A stretch of 64,000 nucleotides of DNA from Suillus spraguei (taxonomy: Eukaryota > Basidiomycota > Agaricomycetes > Boletales > Suillaceae), in contig JABCPU010000041.1 of NCBI GenBank assembly GCA_016800925.1, positions 124,001 through 188,000 of the forward strand, written 5' to 3'. Position 1 is the first letter of the stretch, and the number at the start of each line of letters is the position of its first letter. This document shows, piece after piece, positions 50,762-62,639 of the stretch. The notes beneath the pieces are model-generated. The model was not told the DNA's origin. It did not search any database and worked only from the letters and a program-made list of their open reading frames with translations. The position numbers and the translations under genes were made by a program.

Positions 50762-51730
50762 TAAATTCCTGTCTGCTATGATATAGAAAGATTTATATAG
50801 CTTAGCCCCCCTCTCAAACGTCGATGTGCTAGTGAAAACACGGATGATTAAATGCCCTGTAAACATTCCAGAATCATCCACATCGCAGTGACTCTCACAT
50901 GGAACATCTGCTTCGGGAAATGACATGCTTTGTAACCGCCCCGTGTTTTACAGATACCTTTGGGAGCACATAGCGCAACCAAGATGACTTCTTCAACGGC
51001 CGCCAGCCCGATAGTACCGGACAGTAGCAAGCTGAACACTCGTAGGTATGCACTAACGGGCAGGAAGCAGATTTCAAGTACTTGCACACCTTTCATATTC
51101 GCACTTGCCAGCATGCCACGTTGATCCAATTATTGTTTCGGACGCACGGATTATGCCCGCCCAATACGTGTATAATGTTAAAATACATCTTCGTGATGTT
51201 GTCCTCATGTGATCATTGATTGCTGCATGTTCGCAAGATTTGCTGCACACGCGTCGGGATTCAGTAAGTTCAACTCACACGCAGTCTTATATGGACGGAC
51301 GATTGAATCATCCATTGGATAGTACGGGACCGTACGTTGTCACCCCATGTTGATAGTGGGCATATTGCCTAGGCAAACGAAGCCGGACTGTCCGTGTACT
51401 GACTGGACGCCAGGGCATCGGACCGATGTATACTTGTCGGGCGCTTGTCCGAGTGCAACCCCATGTTTGAATGTTCATCATCACTCACTGCGGTCGATGC
51501 TTTCCTCCGTTTTTAGACACATAGTGAGTGCCCGTGAATGCGACCGGAGGCCAGTGAACTTGACCTGAGTATTTGTTCAACATGTTTGTGTGTCCGGCCT
51601 TGATGCCATCTGGCTTATCCGGTGGTGCATTCTACATTGATCAAATTGTTATCTCAGACACATGGATTCTGCACGGCCACTAGGTACATAATCTTGAAAT
51701 ACATCTGTCCTCATGTGATCCATTATTCAT
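50762..51730. other. Intergenic stretch downstream of the oxygenase
   Basis: No gene seen. AAATACATCT...TCCTCATGTGATC-like blocks at about 51182-51215 and 51696-51721 form a diverged direct repeat. Confidence 0.35.
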
Positions 51731-51740
51731 GAATGTTCTG

Positions 51741-52142
51741 CCCCACCTTCACCAGACAGAGAGACGCCATGCGTCTCGAAGTAGGCCCGCGCAAATACAA
51801 TATCAAGCACTTGCTCAACGATACTCAAGGAATGAGAGCGACCCTGAAATACATCGCACGTACAAAACGCTTCGAGCAGACTTTCGGAGATGTTACCCCC
51901 CCCCCCCCCCCAAGGAAAAAGAGGAAAGGAGAGAATAATAGAACGAAACCAAACCCAAATATAACCGCTTGCCTCCTCACAGGCATCACAGTTCCCGCCC
52001 ACGCCGGAACCATTGTCAAGACGCTACCAAGACAAGATATATAGAGTAAATACCAAGGTACATACATGTAGGAGATGTCCAACATAGGGCTTAGCCCCAA
52101 CGGACAATAAACAAGGATTCAAAAAAAAAAAAAAAAAAAAAA
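51741..52142 (+). mobile_element. 5'-truncated LINE with poly-A tail
   Basis: GAATGTTCTG occurs immediately before (51731-51740) and after (52143-52152) the element, a perfect 10-bp target duplication. The element ends in an uninterrupted run of 22 A (52121-52142). Its short coding remnant reads RLEVGPRKYNIKHLLNDTQG and MRATLKYIARTKRFEQTFGD, which resembles the extreme C-terminus of LINE reverse-transcriptase proteins of the Tad type. A 14-C run lies at 51897-51910. Only the last ~400 bases were copied. Confidence 0.8.
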
Positions 52143-52152
52143 GAATGTTCTG

Positions 52153-53461
52153 AAGAATTGAATTGTACAACTCCGTATACGGTAAGTTCACCTTACCATC
52201 GCTCTTACAGCTACTTTCAGATCGATAGACCAGATTTCATTTTGTTCCCCTCACCGCTTTTGTTTAGTTGTGGAGCTCTACAAACAAAAGGGTTTCGCCT
52301 GTTACGATATTTGGGCGCGCGAAGTATCCTAGAATGGCCACCTGTCCGACACTCTTCCCGACACAATTGCAGTACTCTTGAGACTTGCCGCCATGACTGG
52401 AAACCGCCATCACATCCCAGAAATAGGCGACCATGTTTGCTCGTATGAAATCTAGTAGCATAGGACGAGCTACTCACAAGCCACCGAACTGTTAACCGAG
52501 TTTTTCGGCTCTCTCGTCTCACAGGCTAAAGTGGACGTCCTCGTCTGCGCACAGCAGCAGATGCTTCAGTAAGTGAATCAAGCCTGCAGTGCAGAGATAA
52601 TAATTTCTTTAACTCCCCTACTAGTATCAGTTGTCATGTATCGAGCGCACTCCAGACCTATTGCTGTCTGAACTTCAATATATGCTAGTCAGGCAATGGG
52701 TGTTGAAGTTTCTGAAGTCACCATTGAATGAACTATGAAAAGACGTGGCTTCACAAATGTGTATGTAGTTTTTCACTAGTTGCATTTTATTCTGATCATC
52801 TCCTCTACCAGGTGTCGCACAGACGCGCGAGAAGAAGTTGATAAAAGAAATGTCGAGGGGAAGCTGAAGTTGAATTTAACTGACACGTCCCCAAATTACT
52901 TCAGTATTTAACGAAATCGAGACAGTGATACCTGAAACAGCTGAAGGATCAGATTCTTAAGTTTTAGATGACTATAATAACAAAAGTTATTCTCTCACTG
53001 ACAGACCGCTGACTCGGAGCTGGAACACAAAAAGGATGAATCAAGATCTGCTGCGGTGGCATGTTTTCGACAACATCATGGATGAAGGAATGGGTAGGAA
53101 GCATATTAAACCAGTATCCAGCGCGAGGAAAGCGCTGTTGAAGTATTTTTCGCTGCTCCTCTTCGTTAAGAGTAGAACTTTGAGAAAATTAGAATCAGAC
53201 ATGAGATTGTTGGGCATCCTGCAATTCCAACAAGTCTTATATATGTTTGTCCATCAGTGGGGGGTGGACTTGGTCGGATCATCACTGAGACAATTATTCA
53301 AAAGATGAGAAAGCCGTCATGCTAATGACCAGGCTTAGAGCATGGGGCCAAGTAACACTGAACTTGCACCACCATAAGGAATCAGCATGGTCAATTGTGA
53401 AAATAATAGTATAGCAGTAACCATGGTAGCACAAGATCATCAATCAATAACCCTACTCAAT
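52153..53461. other. Stretch without an assigned gene
   Basis: Several short open frames on both strands (for example + 53036-53308) have no recognised motif. This is probably decayed element sequence 5' of the second Harbinger transposase. Confidence 0.3.
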
Positions 53462-53526
53462 AACAGTTTATTTCGCCAGTTTATTTTTTTGAGCGCTCAT
53501 AATGAAATAAACTGGAATAAACTGTC
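53462..53526. repeat. Inverted repeat, ~26-base arms
   Basis: AACAGTTTATTTCGCCAGTT continues into a T-run and faces, reversed, GACAGTTTATTCCAGTTTAT. The arms differ by a small insertion. The centre holds the perfect palindrome TGAGCGCTCA. It lies about 100 bases before the second Harbinger transposase ATG. Confidence 0.6.
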
Positions 53527-53628
53527 AACTAAGGTTCGGATGCTGTTCCTAACGCGGAGAGTGAAATGCGAGCAGCCGCACAACTTGCCGACGCTTTGCC
53601 GTGAACTCGCACCAGCAGTATACTCATC

Positions 53629-54743
53629 ATGGCGCGCGATAACTCAGTACATCGACGACATCAGCGCCAACGGATAAGCAAGAGAGAATACACCACGAAC
53701 CTCTTGGAAAATCTCGCCATCGTGCTCCTCGCTGAGGCCAAAGACTCTGGGGATCAACTCATTGTCATTACACTCGCATTGGTAGCCTTGGACCGCCGAC
53801 GATGGGACAGACGCAGTAGTAGGTATGGTAGACGAGGAGCATATAGCCAGAAAAAGGCCGAGGATCTCTTTGACACCCTTATTGATGTTTCGTCGGACAG
53901 GACATTCAAAGTCTGGCTGCGGTAAGTATTTTCTCTTGTATACTTAAAGTTCCCGCTTACATGACACTGTCAAGTATGGACCGCACCACTTTTTGGCACT
54001 TACATGATCTCATCAGCGACGATCCTACATTCTATCCATCTGCGAGTGGCGGTCGACCTCAGCGCCCCATCACATATCAACTCGCAACATTTCTTTGTCG
54101 TGTAGGCGCCGAAAATGCACTGAAAACAGCGTCTATCATGGCAATCGCCGAAGGCACTGTATATCTTTATACTGAGCGTGTATGTATGGCATTTCACCGC
54201 CTTCGTTCTCGATTCTTAGCATGGCCTGGTCCTGTCCGACGTCAGCAATTGTCTGATGCGATGAATGAGTGGGGTTTCCCTGGCTGTATTGGCATAGGAG
54301 ATGGTAGCTATATCAGACTACAAGACAAGCCTTTACGGAACCCTTTTGCTTACTACTGTCGCAAAAAATTTCATGCTGTGAGTTATTGTTATTCTACGTT
54401 CTTAACGAGATATGACATTCACGTCACTAGCTTATCGTGCAGGCTACATGTGATCATCATGCAATGTTCACGTCCTATGAGTTTGGTTGGCCAGGGTGTG
54501 TTCAAGACAGTAGAGTATTCCGAAACTCGCACATGTGGCGAAATAGAGCCGAATATTTTAATCCTCACGAATACATCCTCGTTGACAAAGGTAAGTACTC
54601 CGAGCCATGACAAATTGACATTCGTAATATTGGTTGCAGGATATCCTCTCACGAAAATCTCTATCCGTCCATTTCACGACCACGACCTCACCAATGATCC
54701 AGATGAAGTGACCCGACGCAAACAGTCGAAAGAACCTACTTGA
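53629..54743 (+). pseudogene. Second PIF/Harbinger transposase, C-terminally truncated
   Basis: ATG at 53629. Exon 1 ends DVSSDRTFKVWLR. After a ~50-nt intron comes MDRTTFWHLHDLISDDPTFY, then GAENALKTASIMAIAEGTVY (helix-turn-helix-like) and GCIGIGDGSYIRLQDKPLRN with the first catalytic Asp. After introns come TCDHHAMFTSYEFGWPGCVQ, DSRVFRNSHMWRN and PHEYILVDKGYPL with the second. All introns are GT-AG and in phase and there is no internal stop, so this copy is younger than the one at 28.6 kb. It stops at 54741-54743 after DEVTRRKQSKEPT, before the block with the third catalytic acid. It cannot be catalytically complete as it stands. Confidence 0.8.
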
Positions 54744-54779
54744 TTATTCTAGTATGTACTAGGCACATTACTCAACATT

Positions 54780-56258
54780 TTACTTGTCTGCCATCAGCTC
54801 GTCAAGAAGTTTCTCGCCGTAAGCACGAACACGTGGATTTGCATTACCAACCATCTGCATGCAGCGATCCCACTGCTTGTCAAAGGCATCCTGTCGTTCA
54901 CGTTCTGCTTGCCTCGCTGCAGTCTCACGACGTTCAACACGTTCCTCCTCATCCCTTTGGTCTTTCTTTTGGGTAAGCTCCAGGTTATTGACATCAAGCT
55001 GTGCTTGCCTTTTGTCTCGCCCCTCAATCCCTTCAATAACCTGATAAAGGAGGTGCGAGGTGTCACCATCATAGGATTCCGAACGTTTAACACGTTTTTT
55101 CACTGGTGAAGTATCTTCATCAGATAGTGGGGTGACTGAATGGTATTCACGATGACGGATGACACTCTCATCATCGCGAGCACTGAGATCTTGCATGTCA
55201 GTACTGCTTGAACTTCTCACATAAATTGTACTGACACTGCATCAATTAACTGGTAAATCCTTGACTTTGCAAACTCGTCTAGCACCTTGGCAGAGAATTC
55301 CCCCGAACCCTTCTTCCGTTTTTTTAGCACTCTGTGGCTTACATTCAGCATCTGACCCATCCTCATCGCCATCTCCTCCACCAGTATGTTCCTCCCTATC
55401 ACGGACTGCCTTATATTTCTCCCACGCTTGACCATGCCAGAAGTTTCGAACCTGTTCAGACGTCACCCGGCCCTTCAACAAATTCCCAGAGATATGTTGT
55501 ACAGGTAAGCAAGAAGTACAGGATATCAAACTGCTACACACATTATTCCAATAATGTGCTTGGTTGACTTTAAAACTTGGCCAGCGCTCCGGTGATGTTA
55601 CATACTCGACGACTTTAATTTTGTCATCATCGGTGAGTCCTCGTATACCCTCTGACTTCACAGGAGTTTTAATTTTTGAGTCTTCGATTGCCTCAGCACT
55701 CAATTTTGCAATTTCGGTGTCTGAACCACCATGGTCTCGACGATCTGCAGGTCCAGACTTGCTGCCTGCACCCTTGGTACGTGTTTTCTTCTTGTTGGTG
55801 TCAGCCTCGGGCTTTTTTGCCTGCACTCGGCGTGAAGTTTTCGATGCGGGCTTCTCATGCGGTGCAGGACTCGGAGACATGATGGCCTCTGTTGGAAGTA
55901 GTGCAGTGCCTTCGGTGATGGTGCCATGATCCTGAGGCGAGAAATTGTACTGGAAATTTGGCTGGTCTGCAATATAACCGTTTGCAGGAGGAATGTTATC
56001 AAGATAGCTGCCTGGTGTGTTGGTGGTGAATAGAGATGGAATAGGTGGGAGGGCATAGGTCTGTGAGTGCTGGTGTTGATCTCGATGTTTGCGTGGAGAA
56101 CGACGCATCCCAGTCATTGGGTCAACAGCATAGTTAAGTCCAGGAGGTGCAAAGAGCTGATCAGAAAGATGGGGAGTTGGCATGACAGAGACATGGTCCC
56201 ATGAAGCAAGCTCGAGTGAGAGCTCTTGTTGTCTGTCTTTGTTCCAGTAGTCACTCAT
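54780..56258 (-). pseudogene. Myb/SANT-like partner gene of the second Harbinger element
   Basis: ATG at 56258 opens MSDYWNKDRQQELSLELASW. A Pro/Ser-rich and basic linker (KKPEADTNKKKTRTKGAGSK) leads to a Myb-like fold: GIRGLTDDDKIKVVEYVTSP, ERWPSFKVNQAHYWNNV, GRVTSEQVRNFWHGQAWEKY. Then the frame changes by one at an A7 run (about 55319-55325) into KKGSGEFSAKVLDEFAKSRI. After an intron near 55220 the C-terminus is a long charged coiled coil (RDEEERVERRETAARQAERE) ending at 54780. It is convergent with the transposase, the usual Harbinger arrangement, and probably binds the element ends. The single frame change could be a sequencing slip in the homopolymer. Confidence 0.6.
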
Positions 56259-56319
56259 AGTACTTGATATCAGTAAATCTTTGCTGTAATCTTTGCGCTT
56301 TGGCAGCTCGGCACACAAT

Positions 56320-57184
56320 CAGACTCAGTTTACTCCGACATCTTTGCAAATGAAATAGCAAAGGCCATTGAGCAGGACCAACTCTATCATCAATGTGAGG
56401 CTCGTCGACAACGTCCCCATTTGCTAATTCCACCTACTTCACGAACAAGTTCTACCCAAGCCCCTAATCCCACTTCTACTTTGCAGTCATCCTCCTCTAC
56501 ATCTAATGCAACAGGTACCTTTGGTGGTCAAGGACTTCCTATGGACATTGATACTTGCTGTCATCAGGGACTATGCTACAAGTATGGTAAACGAGGTCAC
56601 CTTGTGAGGGACTGTCTCCAGGGGAGGCTGGCTGCCGTACGAGCTGTCCTTGAGGATATACCAGAGGAGGATAAGGAAGAAATGAAGAAATGGTTAGGTG
56701 AGAAGGGTTTTTGAGAAAGTTGAGAGGTAGCATATCCTCTTCAACTCACAATTTGAGTTCTTCTTTGTCATCATCTTTGTCCTGTAAATCTCAATATTCA
56801 AACACGATATCTTCTGTTGAAGAAGTTGAAGACATTGACTCAATTCAAGTGCATGATAAGGTAAACAGCACTCTTTTTGAGCATGGAAGTGGTAGATCCG
56901 AGGGTGAAGCTGCTGCCAGTAGCCTGAGGGGACCCCATGAAGCTGGAATACCTGTAGTAAAACCAGAACCATGGTCACACCATTTTCGAAACCAACCTTA
57001 TGAGAGAGCTATTGCACTGCTGTGCACAGCTGTTCATTTGAAACGACACCTTGAGGCTACACAAGAGGTGCTTGAGCAGTTAAATGCTCTAACTCTCGAT
57101 GAGGCAATGGAAGCAATAGCTGAACTCCATAGCCCTACATCAGGGAAAACCCCAGGCTCCTTCCCATCTGAACACTTCGAGTAG
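56320..57184 (+). pseudogene. Retrotransposon Gag fragment with damaged zinc knuckle
   Basis: Reads IFANEIAKAIEQDQLYHQCE, a Ser/Thr-rich linker, then GLCYKYGKRGHLVRDC. The spacing is that of a CCHC knuckle (C-x2-C-x4-H-x4-C) but the second Cys is Tyr (TGT to TAT). RAVLEDIPEEDKEEMKKW follows, then a TGA at 56712-56714. A further frame, 56711-57184 (+), continues with acidic, Ser-rich and helical sequence. No polymerase follows in frame. Confidence 0.6.
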
Positions 57185-57817
57185 TGAGCATACTAGGGCT
57201 ACAGCACTATCCGAAATCATGTGAACAATTCAAAGCCAGCATAGCCTTAAGCTTTCTCACACTCTCAGCGACAGCTGGAATAAAACATCTGTAAACAAGT
57301 GCCAGCCACAGTGACAGTGACTGCAACAGCTCGAAAACAGTAGCATAAACCTAACATAGGGTTAGGTATTATAATAATAAATTACTGTAGATTGCACAAC
57401 TGCGGCTACTATGTTAGGATAACAATTATTAGATCATCTCATAGACATCGATCATGACAAGCATGCATCATCTCAATACTGTTGACAGTTGTTGATTGAC
57501 ACATGCATGCTACAATACCTTGGAGGATTGACCTCCGAGGTCCTTTACCATCTTTGTCCGTCTTGTTACTGTACCTGTCTCTTGGCACCTTCCTCACCAT
57601 ATGATAGCCCTCCAGTGTTGTCAGCACTGGCATCTCACTGTCTTCTTGTGCCTTTTGTAATTTCCTTACTTAATAATGCTCTCATCATCTGCCATCACCT
57701 CAGCGTTGTTTTACACCTGCTGAGGTATGTCTTGCTCAACTCGTTCCACTTAGCTTAAGCTAACTCTTAGTTTAGAGTGTCATCTGCAGAAAGCTCTCTG
57801 CAGTCGTCCAAGGCCTC
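57185..57817. other. Non-coding stretch before the Copia Gag
   Basis: No gene seen. The 5' LTR of the Copia element would be expected here, but I find no match to the sequence that follows its 3' end (62150-62470), so it is probably lost. Confidence 0.35.
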
Positions 57818-60800
57818 TTGAATGAAGATTGGACTGGGAGAGAGCAATGGGAAGCTCTCATGAAGCACTTTGGGCATTTGGATGTCATGTCTCAGTTTGA
57901 ACTTTGTGCACGACTATTTGCAGAAAAACTCAAAGATGCTGATGATACCTCTAGATACATCAGTACATTCGAGAACATGAGATGTCACTTTGCTGAAATG
58001 GCCATAGTGGTCATGGAAGATGAGATGGTGTTTCTATTACTCCATGGACTCCCCACCACCCCAGAATGGGTGATATTCAAGTGTATGACTATGAACCTCT
58101 ACAGCTCACTGTCCACATCCCCTCCCTCTTCTACTCCCACTACCACCACTATAACCACTAAGATGACCTTTGCTGTCTTGAGTCGCACCTAACAGACATG
58201 ACTTTTGCCATTGATTCCGGAATCGTCGCATCTGTGCTTATGCGCTCCCTTCCTAATACCCCTGACTGGCGCACTTTTGCCTCCTCTGTCCTGCATGCCA
58301 TTGCAGAAAAGGACCTCACTTTCAATGCAATCAAGACCAGAGTCATTGCAGAGGTCGTGTGCCAACCTGTTGCCGCCTCGAGCGCACATACTGCAGCAAG
58401 TGCGAAACCTGAAACATGGTGCACACTACATCAAACAGCTACACATGACACACGAGACTGCAATGTGATCAAGGAGCAAAGCCACGTGCTCAAGGAGGGA
58501 AAGAAGAAAAAGAAGGACAAGGCAAAAAAAGCGGAATCGCCTGCAGACTTGGACTCTGAAGTAGACACTAAGAGTGCTGCAGTTAGAGAACATGTACATA
58601 TCTCTAAGGCTTGGGAAAGTGTGTTCAGGCTTACTCTGCATCTGTCACTAAGGATCGCCTGGACATCATCATTGATTCAGGCGCTTCATTGCACATGGTC
58701 CCACATCACACTTGGTTCAAACCAGGAACATATTGCACAATCCATCCAGCATGAAAGATCAGTTTTGGTGATGACTCCACAGTGGATGCAATTGGAAAAG
58801 GAACCATCACCTTTTGCACCACTATACGATGGCAGGTGTATGACATTGAACTATCCAATACACTGCATGTGCCAGATTTCACGATATCGCTCATATCAGT
58901 CTCCAAACTTGCGTGCCATGGACTGTCCATGTGTTTTTATGCCTCAATGGATAAGTGTTGAGTCTGCAAAGGTGCAAGCCTTGTCTTGACCACAAAGCAT
59001 AAGAGTGGCTTGTAACATGTCGAAGGTGTTCCACTCACCTCCACGGATCAAGCGCTCATGACAGTGGATATAAGCCTCCTTCACCGAAGGATGGGACACA
59101 TAGGCATGGATCGCATACAGCGCATGATGGCAAATGGCCAACTTCCCAAGATTGACACTATCACTGGACAACCTACCTTCTGTGAGCTGTGCGCGCCAGG
59201 GAAGATGAAGAAACTTCCATTCCAACCTGCAACCAGTGTGCACGCAACACATGCCATCCAAATCATCCACACAGATGTAGGCGGGCCAATTACTCCTAAA
59301 TTGTGTGAAGGATTCTGCTATTGGATGGTCATTGTTGATGATTATTCAAGATTCCCTTGGATCTATGTCCTGAAGTGCAAGAGCGATGTACTCAAGCAGT
59401 ACAAGCAATGGAAGAAAGATTTTCAAATATTCTTCCACTCTGAAGTCCATGAAGAGCACTTTTCCATGCTTCACACTGAATTTATGCCCAGTGAGGGTGG
59501 AGGGGAATACACTGGTAACAACATGCATGAGGAACTGCGCACCGATGGCATCATACTTGAAACCACTGCAGCTGACATCCCAGAGCAAAATAGCCTTGCA
59601 GAGCACATGAATCAAACACTCTTGACACTCGCCACAGCCATGCTGGAAGAATCCAAGTTGCCGAAATCTTTCTGGGTGGACGCAATGTCAATTGCCACCT
59701 ATGTCACAGGCCACAGCCCAGCTGCAGGCATAAAAGCGAAGATGCCATATGAAACACTGTTCAATTCAAATGTGGACCCTTCTTTTTTCTGCCCATTTAG
59801 ATGCCCTGCATATGCACTCATACCAAAAAACAAGCATGAAGGAAAGTTTCACCCCAAAGGGTGCAAGGTGATCATGATTGGCTATATGCACGGTCAAAAG
59901 GCATACAAACTCATGGACCTAGCGCAGTGCACGGTATTCTCAAGCAGACATGTCACCTTTAATGAAACTGATCAGATTTCTGATGTTGACCTGGCACCTT
60001 GGCATGCACACCCTGCTGGATAACAGTGGGAGGGTTTGTTCCCACTCCAGTGCCATTGCCCTGACGCATCTGTATCTGATGAGGAGGAGGATCAAATCCC
60101 TCAGAAAGTGTGCAAACTCCACTGGAACCTGGCGCACTACCACACCTGCCAAATGCACACCCAGACAAGCTAGAAGAACTAACCGAGAAACTGGAAAACC
60201 TGTCACTCTGCGACAATTCGCCTATGTCTGTGCTGCAAGAGATGCCCCAAGTGCAGGTGCATTTGACAGTGCACTCACACTCACCAGTGCGCATGTGCAC
60301 ACCTGCCCAAATCATTGGTGGAGTTAGGTGCAGTGTGCGCGACTGTCACCCAGCTGACAAGAACCGGGATTACCAGCGCACACTTGATGAGGAGCAACAG
60401 CGCCATGAGGTGCAACCCACAGCAGACCTAGAATCACTTCCTGAGTGTACTGAACCTCCCCGACAATCTGATAAAGATCAAGACAATGTCAATATACACT
60501 TTGCAGGCATAGGCACAACAGGTCCTGCTGAACATGACCTCCCACAGTTGCTGCCAGAAGCTTTTGCCCATACAGATAGACATCTGTGGTGCTCTGCTCT
60601 GGAGGAGGAATTATTAAGTCTAAACTCGAATCAGGTTTATGAAACAGTGCCAATTCCTGAAGGTGTCAAGCCTATCACCTTCAAGCCAGTTTTCCGCATC
60701 AAACTTGATCAAAATGGAGATGTCAATTGCTACAAACTCTGCATAGTTGTGTGCAGTTTCATGCAGCACAAAGGTGTGGTCTATCAGGAAGTTTTTGCAC

Positions 60801-62143
60801 CCATTGCAAACCTGGAATTTATTCGCATAATCATATCGTTAGCTGCAAAACACGACCTTGAACTTGATCAGATGGATGTTTCCACAGCATACTTAAATGG
60901 CGAATTGGAAGAGCAGCTCTACCTACTTCCACCTGAAGGTGTTCCAATCCAACCAGGGTACTGCTGGAAATTGAAGCGCTCACTGTATGGTCTGAAGCAA
61001 TCAGGGCGCACCTGGAACAAGACACTTGATCGCAAACTTGGTGAGATAGGCTTTATGTGCTTAGATGCAGAAATGTGCCTGTATGTTCTTTGTGAAAAAG
61101 GGCATGTCTGTGTCCTAGTCATCTATGTTGATGACCTGCTGCTCGCTGCATCTACACACACCTTCATGGACTCAGTTAAGTGCAAGCTCTCAGCACAATT
61201 CAAGATGCATGATCTAGGAGAGGCAAAGTCATCCTTGGCATCAAGATTCAATGCAATCACAAGGCATGCAAAATTGCACTTAGGCAGTGCCAATATATAG
61301 ACACTGTCTTGCAGCGCACTGGCATGGCTGAATGCAAACCTATCTGGACTCCCATGGCACATGGGCTCAAACTCACCATGGACCAGGAAGGAGACAACTC
61401 CATGCACCATGAGATCGCAATTGAAGGTCATAAAGTGTCATACTTATCTGTCATTGGCTTGCTCATGTACACCATGCTTGGCATGTGCCCCGACATCGCA
61501 TATATATGCAGTGGGAGCACTTAGCCGCTTCAGTGCTCTGCCCAAATCCTCACATTGGGAGGCTGCAAAGCGCATACTTTGCTACCTCAAAGCCACATGT
61601 GACATGGAACTAACCTATGATGGAACTGATGTGCAAATGGAGATGGACTTCCATGGCTATTCAGATGCAGACTGGTCCAGTGAGTTAGATACTTCGCACT
61701 CCACATCAGGTTACACCTTCATCACAAACTGCAGTGCCATATCTTGGGCAAGCAAATGACAAAGCATGGTTGCGCTTTCCACCACTGAATCTAAATACAT
61801 TGGACTCAGAAATGCAGGACAGCATCTCGCCTGGCTTCGCACATTCTTTGCTGAAGTTGTTGACAAGCAAGGTGCACCCACCATACTCCACTGCGATAAT
61901 CAGGCAGCTATCATTCTTACCAAAGATGCGCAATTCTGCACATGCACAAAGCACATCCAGCGCAAGTATCATTTTGTGCATGATGATCTAGTGGCAAAAG
62001 GCAAAGCAGTCATACATTACATCCCAACAGATGACATGGTGGCAGACATCCTCACAAGACCATTAATTCATGACAAGCATTGGAAATTCACCAAGGCCAT
62101 GGGTCTGCAACTTCGCTTGAGTGGGAGTGACAAAACCAGATGA
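57818..62143 (+). pseudogene. Ty1/Copia Gag-Pol, decayed
   Basis: In order: Gag (57818-58190; DWTGREQWEALMKHFGHLDV, then FAIDSGIVASVLMRSLPNTP and a degenerate knuckle CTLHQTATHDTRDC), protease (IIDSGASLHMVPHHTW, about 58670), GAG-pre-integrase (LLHRRMGHIGMDRIQRMM), and integrase core. The integrase first Asp is in HTDVGG (59274), the second position is Glu (SEGGGEY, 59493) instead of Asp, and the Glu is in AEHMNQ (59601), with the correct 35-residue gap. Then reverse transcriptase (FRIKLDQNGDVNCYKL; YVDDLLLA) and RNase H (GYSDADWSSELDTSHSTSGY; HCDNQAAIIL), ending 62143. Frames change several times, and a TGA at 61757-61759 interrupts SWASK-QSMVALS. Copia order (integrase before reverse transcriptase) is clear. 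Confidence 0.9.
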
Positions 62144-62639
62144 GTTCACACCTTTGGGGAAGTGTGCACCTCACTGTGCCTTTCCCATGCCTTTCACATA
62201 TGACTGCACTTCATCGTGTTTTGCCATGCTTCATCACGCCTAATCATGTACATGCTTAAGTGCACCTCGGAGGCACTCAGGTGCACACGTAATAGTGGAG
62301 AGCTTAGGGATTTCTCAAGCGAGCCTCATGGTGTCTTAGCGAGCTCATTCCTATCATATAATAGACCCTTGTCATGTAATTTTCCCTCAATCAATCTCTC
62401 ATCCTTCCTTTGGATAGTGGCTGAGGTATGCACTTACTGTCATTAGTAGGATTATTGTTGTGCTTATACTTAGGCCAGCAGTAGTTTCTTCATTTCACTG
62501 TCAAGCATGAGGGTGAGTAAGGGAGCAGGAGAAGAAGGGGAAGAGAACTTAGCAGACATAGGACCCAATGTGGACGTCCTGGAAGCCCTTGTCAATATGA
62601 TGATTGAAGAGCATGCCCACATTTCCATCTGCACCGACT
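62144..62639. other. Possible 3' LTR remnant and spacer
   Basis: The sequence after the Copia stop begins with a purine-rich GAGTGGGAGTGAC tract at 62116-62130 (possible polypurine tract), as expected before a 3' LTR. TGTGCACCTCACTG at about 62162 may be the LTR start. Without a 5' LTR to compare, this stays a guess. Confidence 0.3.

Noticed and set aside
57185..62470. Full-length Copia element with two LTRs
   Set aside because: The sequence before Gag does not resemble the sequence after Pol, so paired LTRs cannot be shown.
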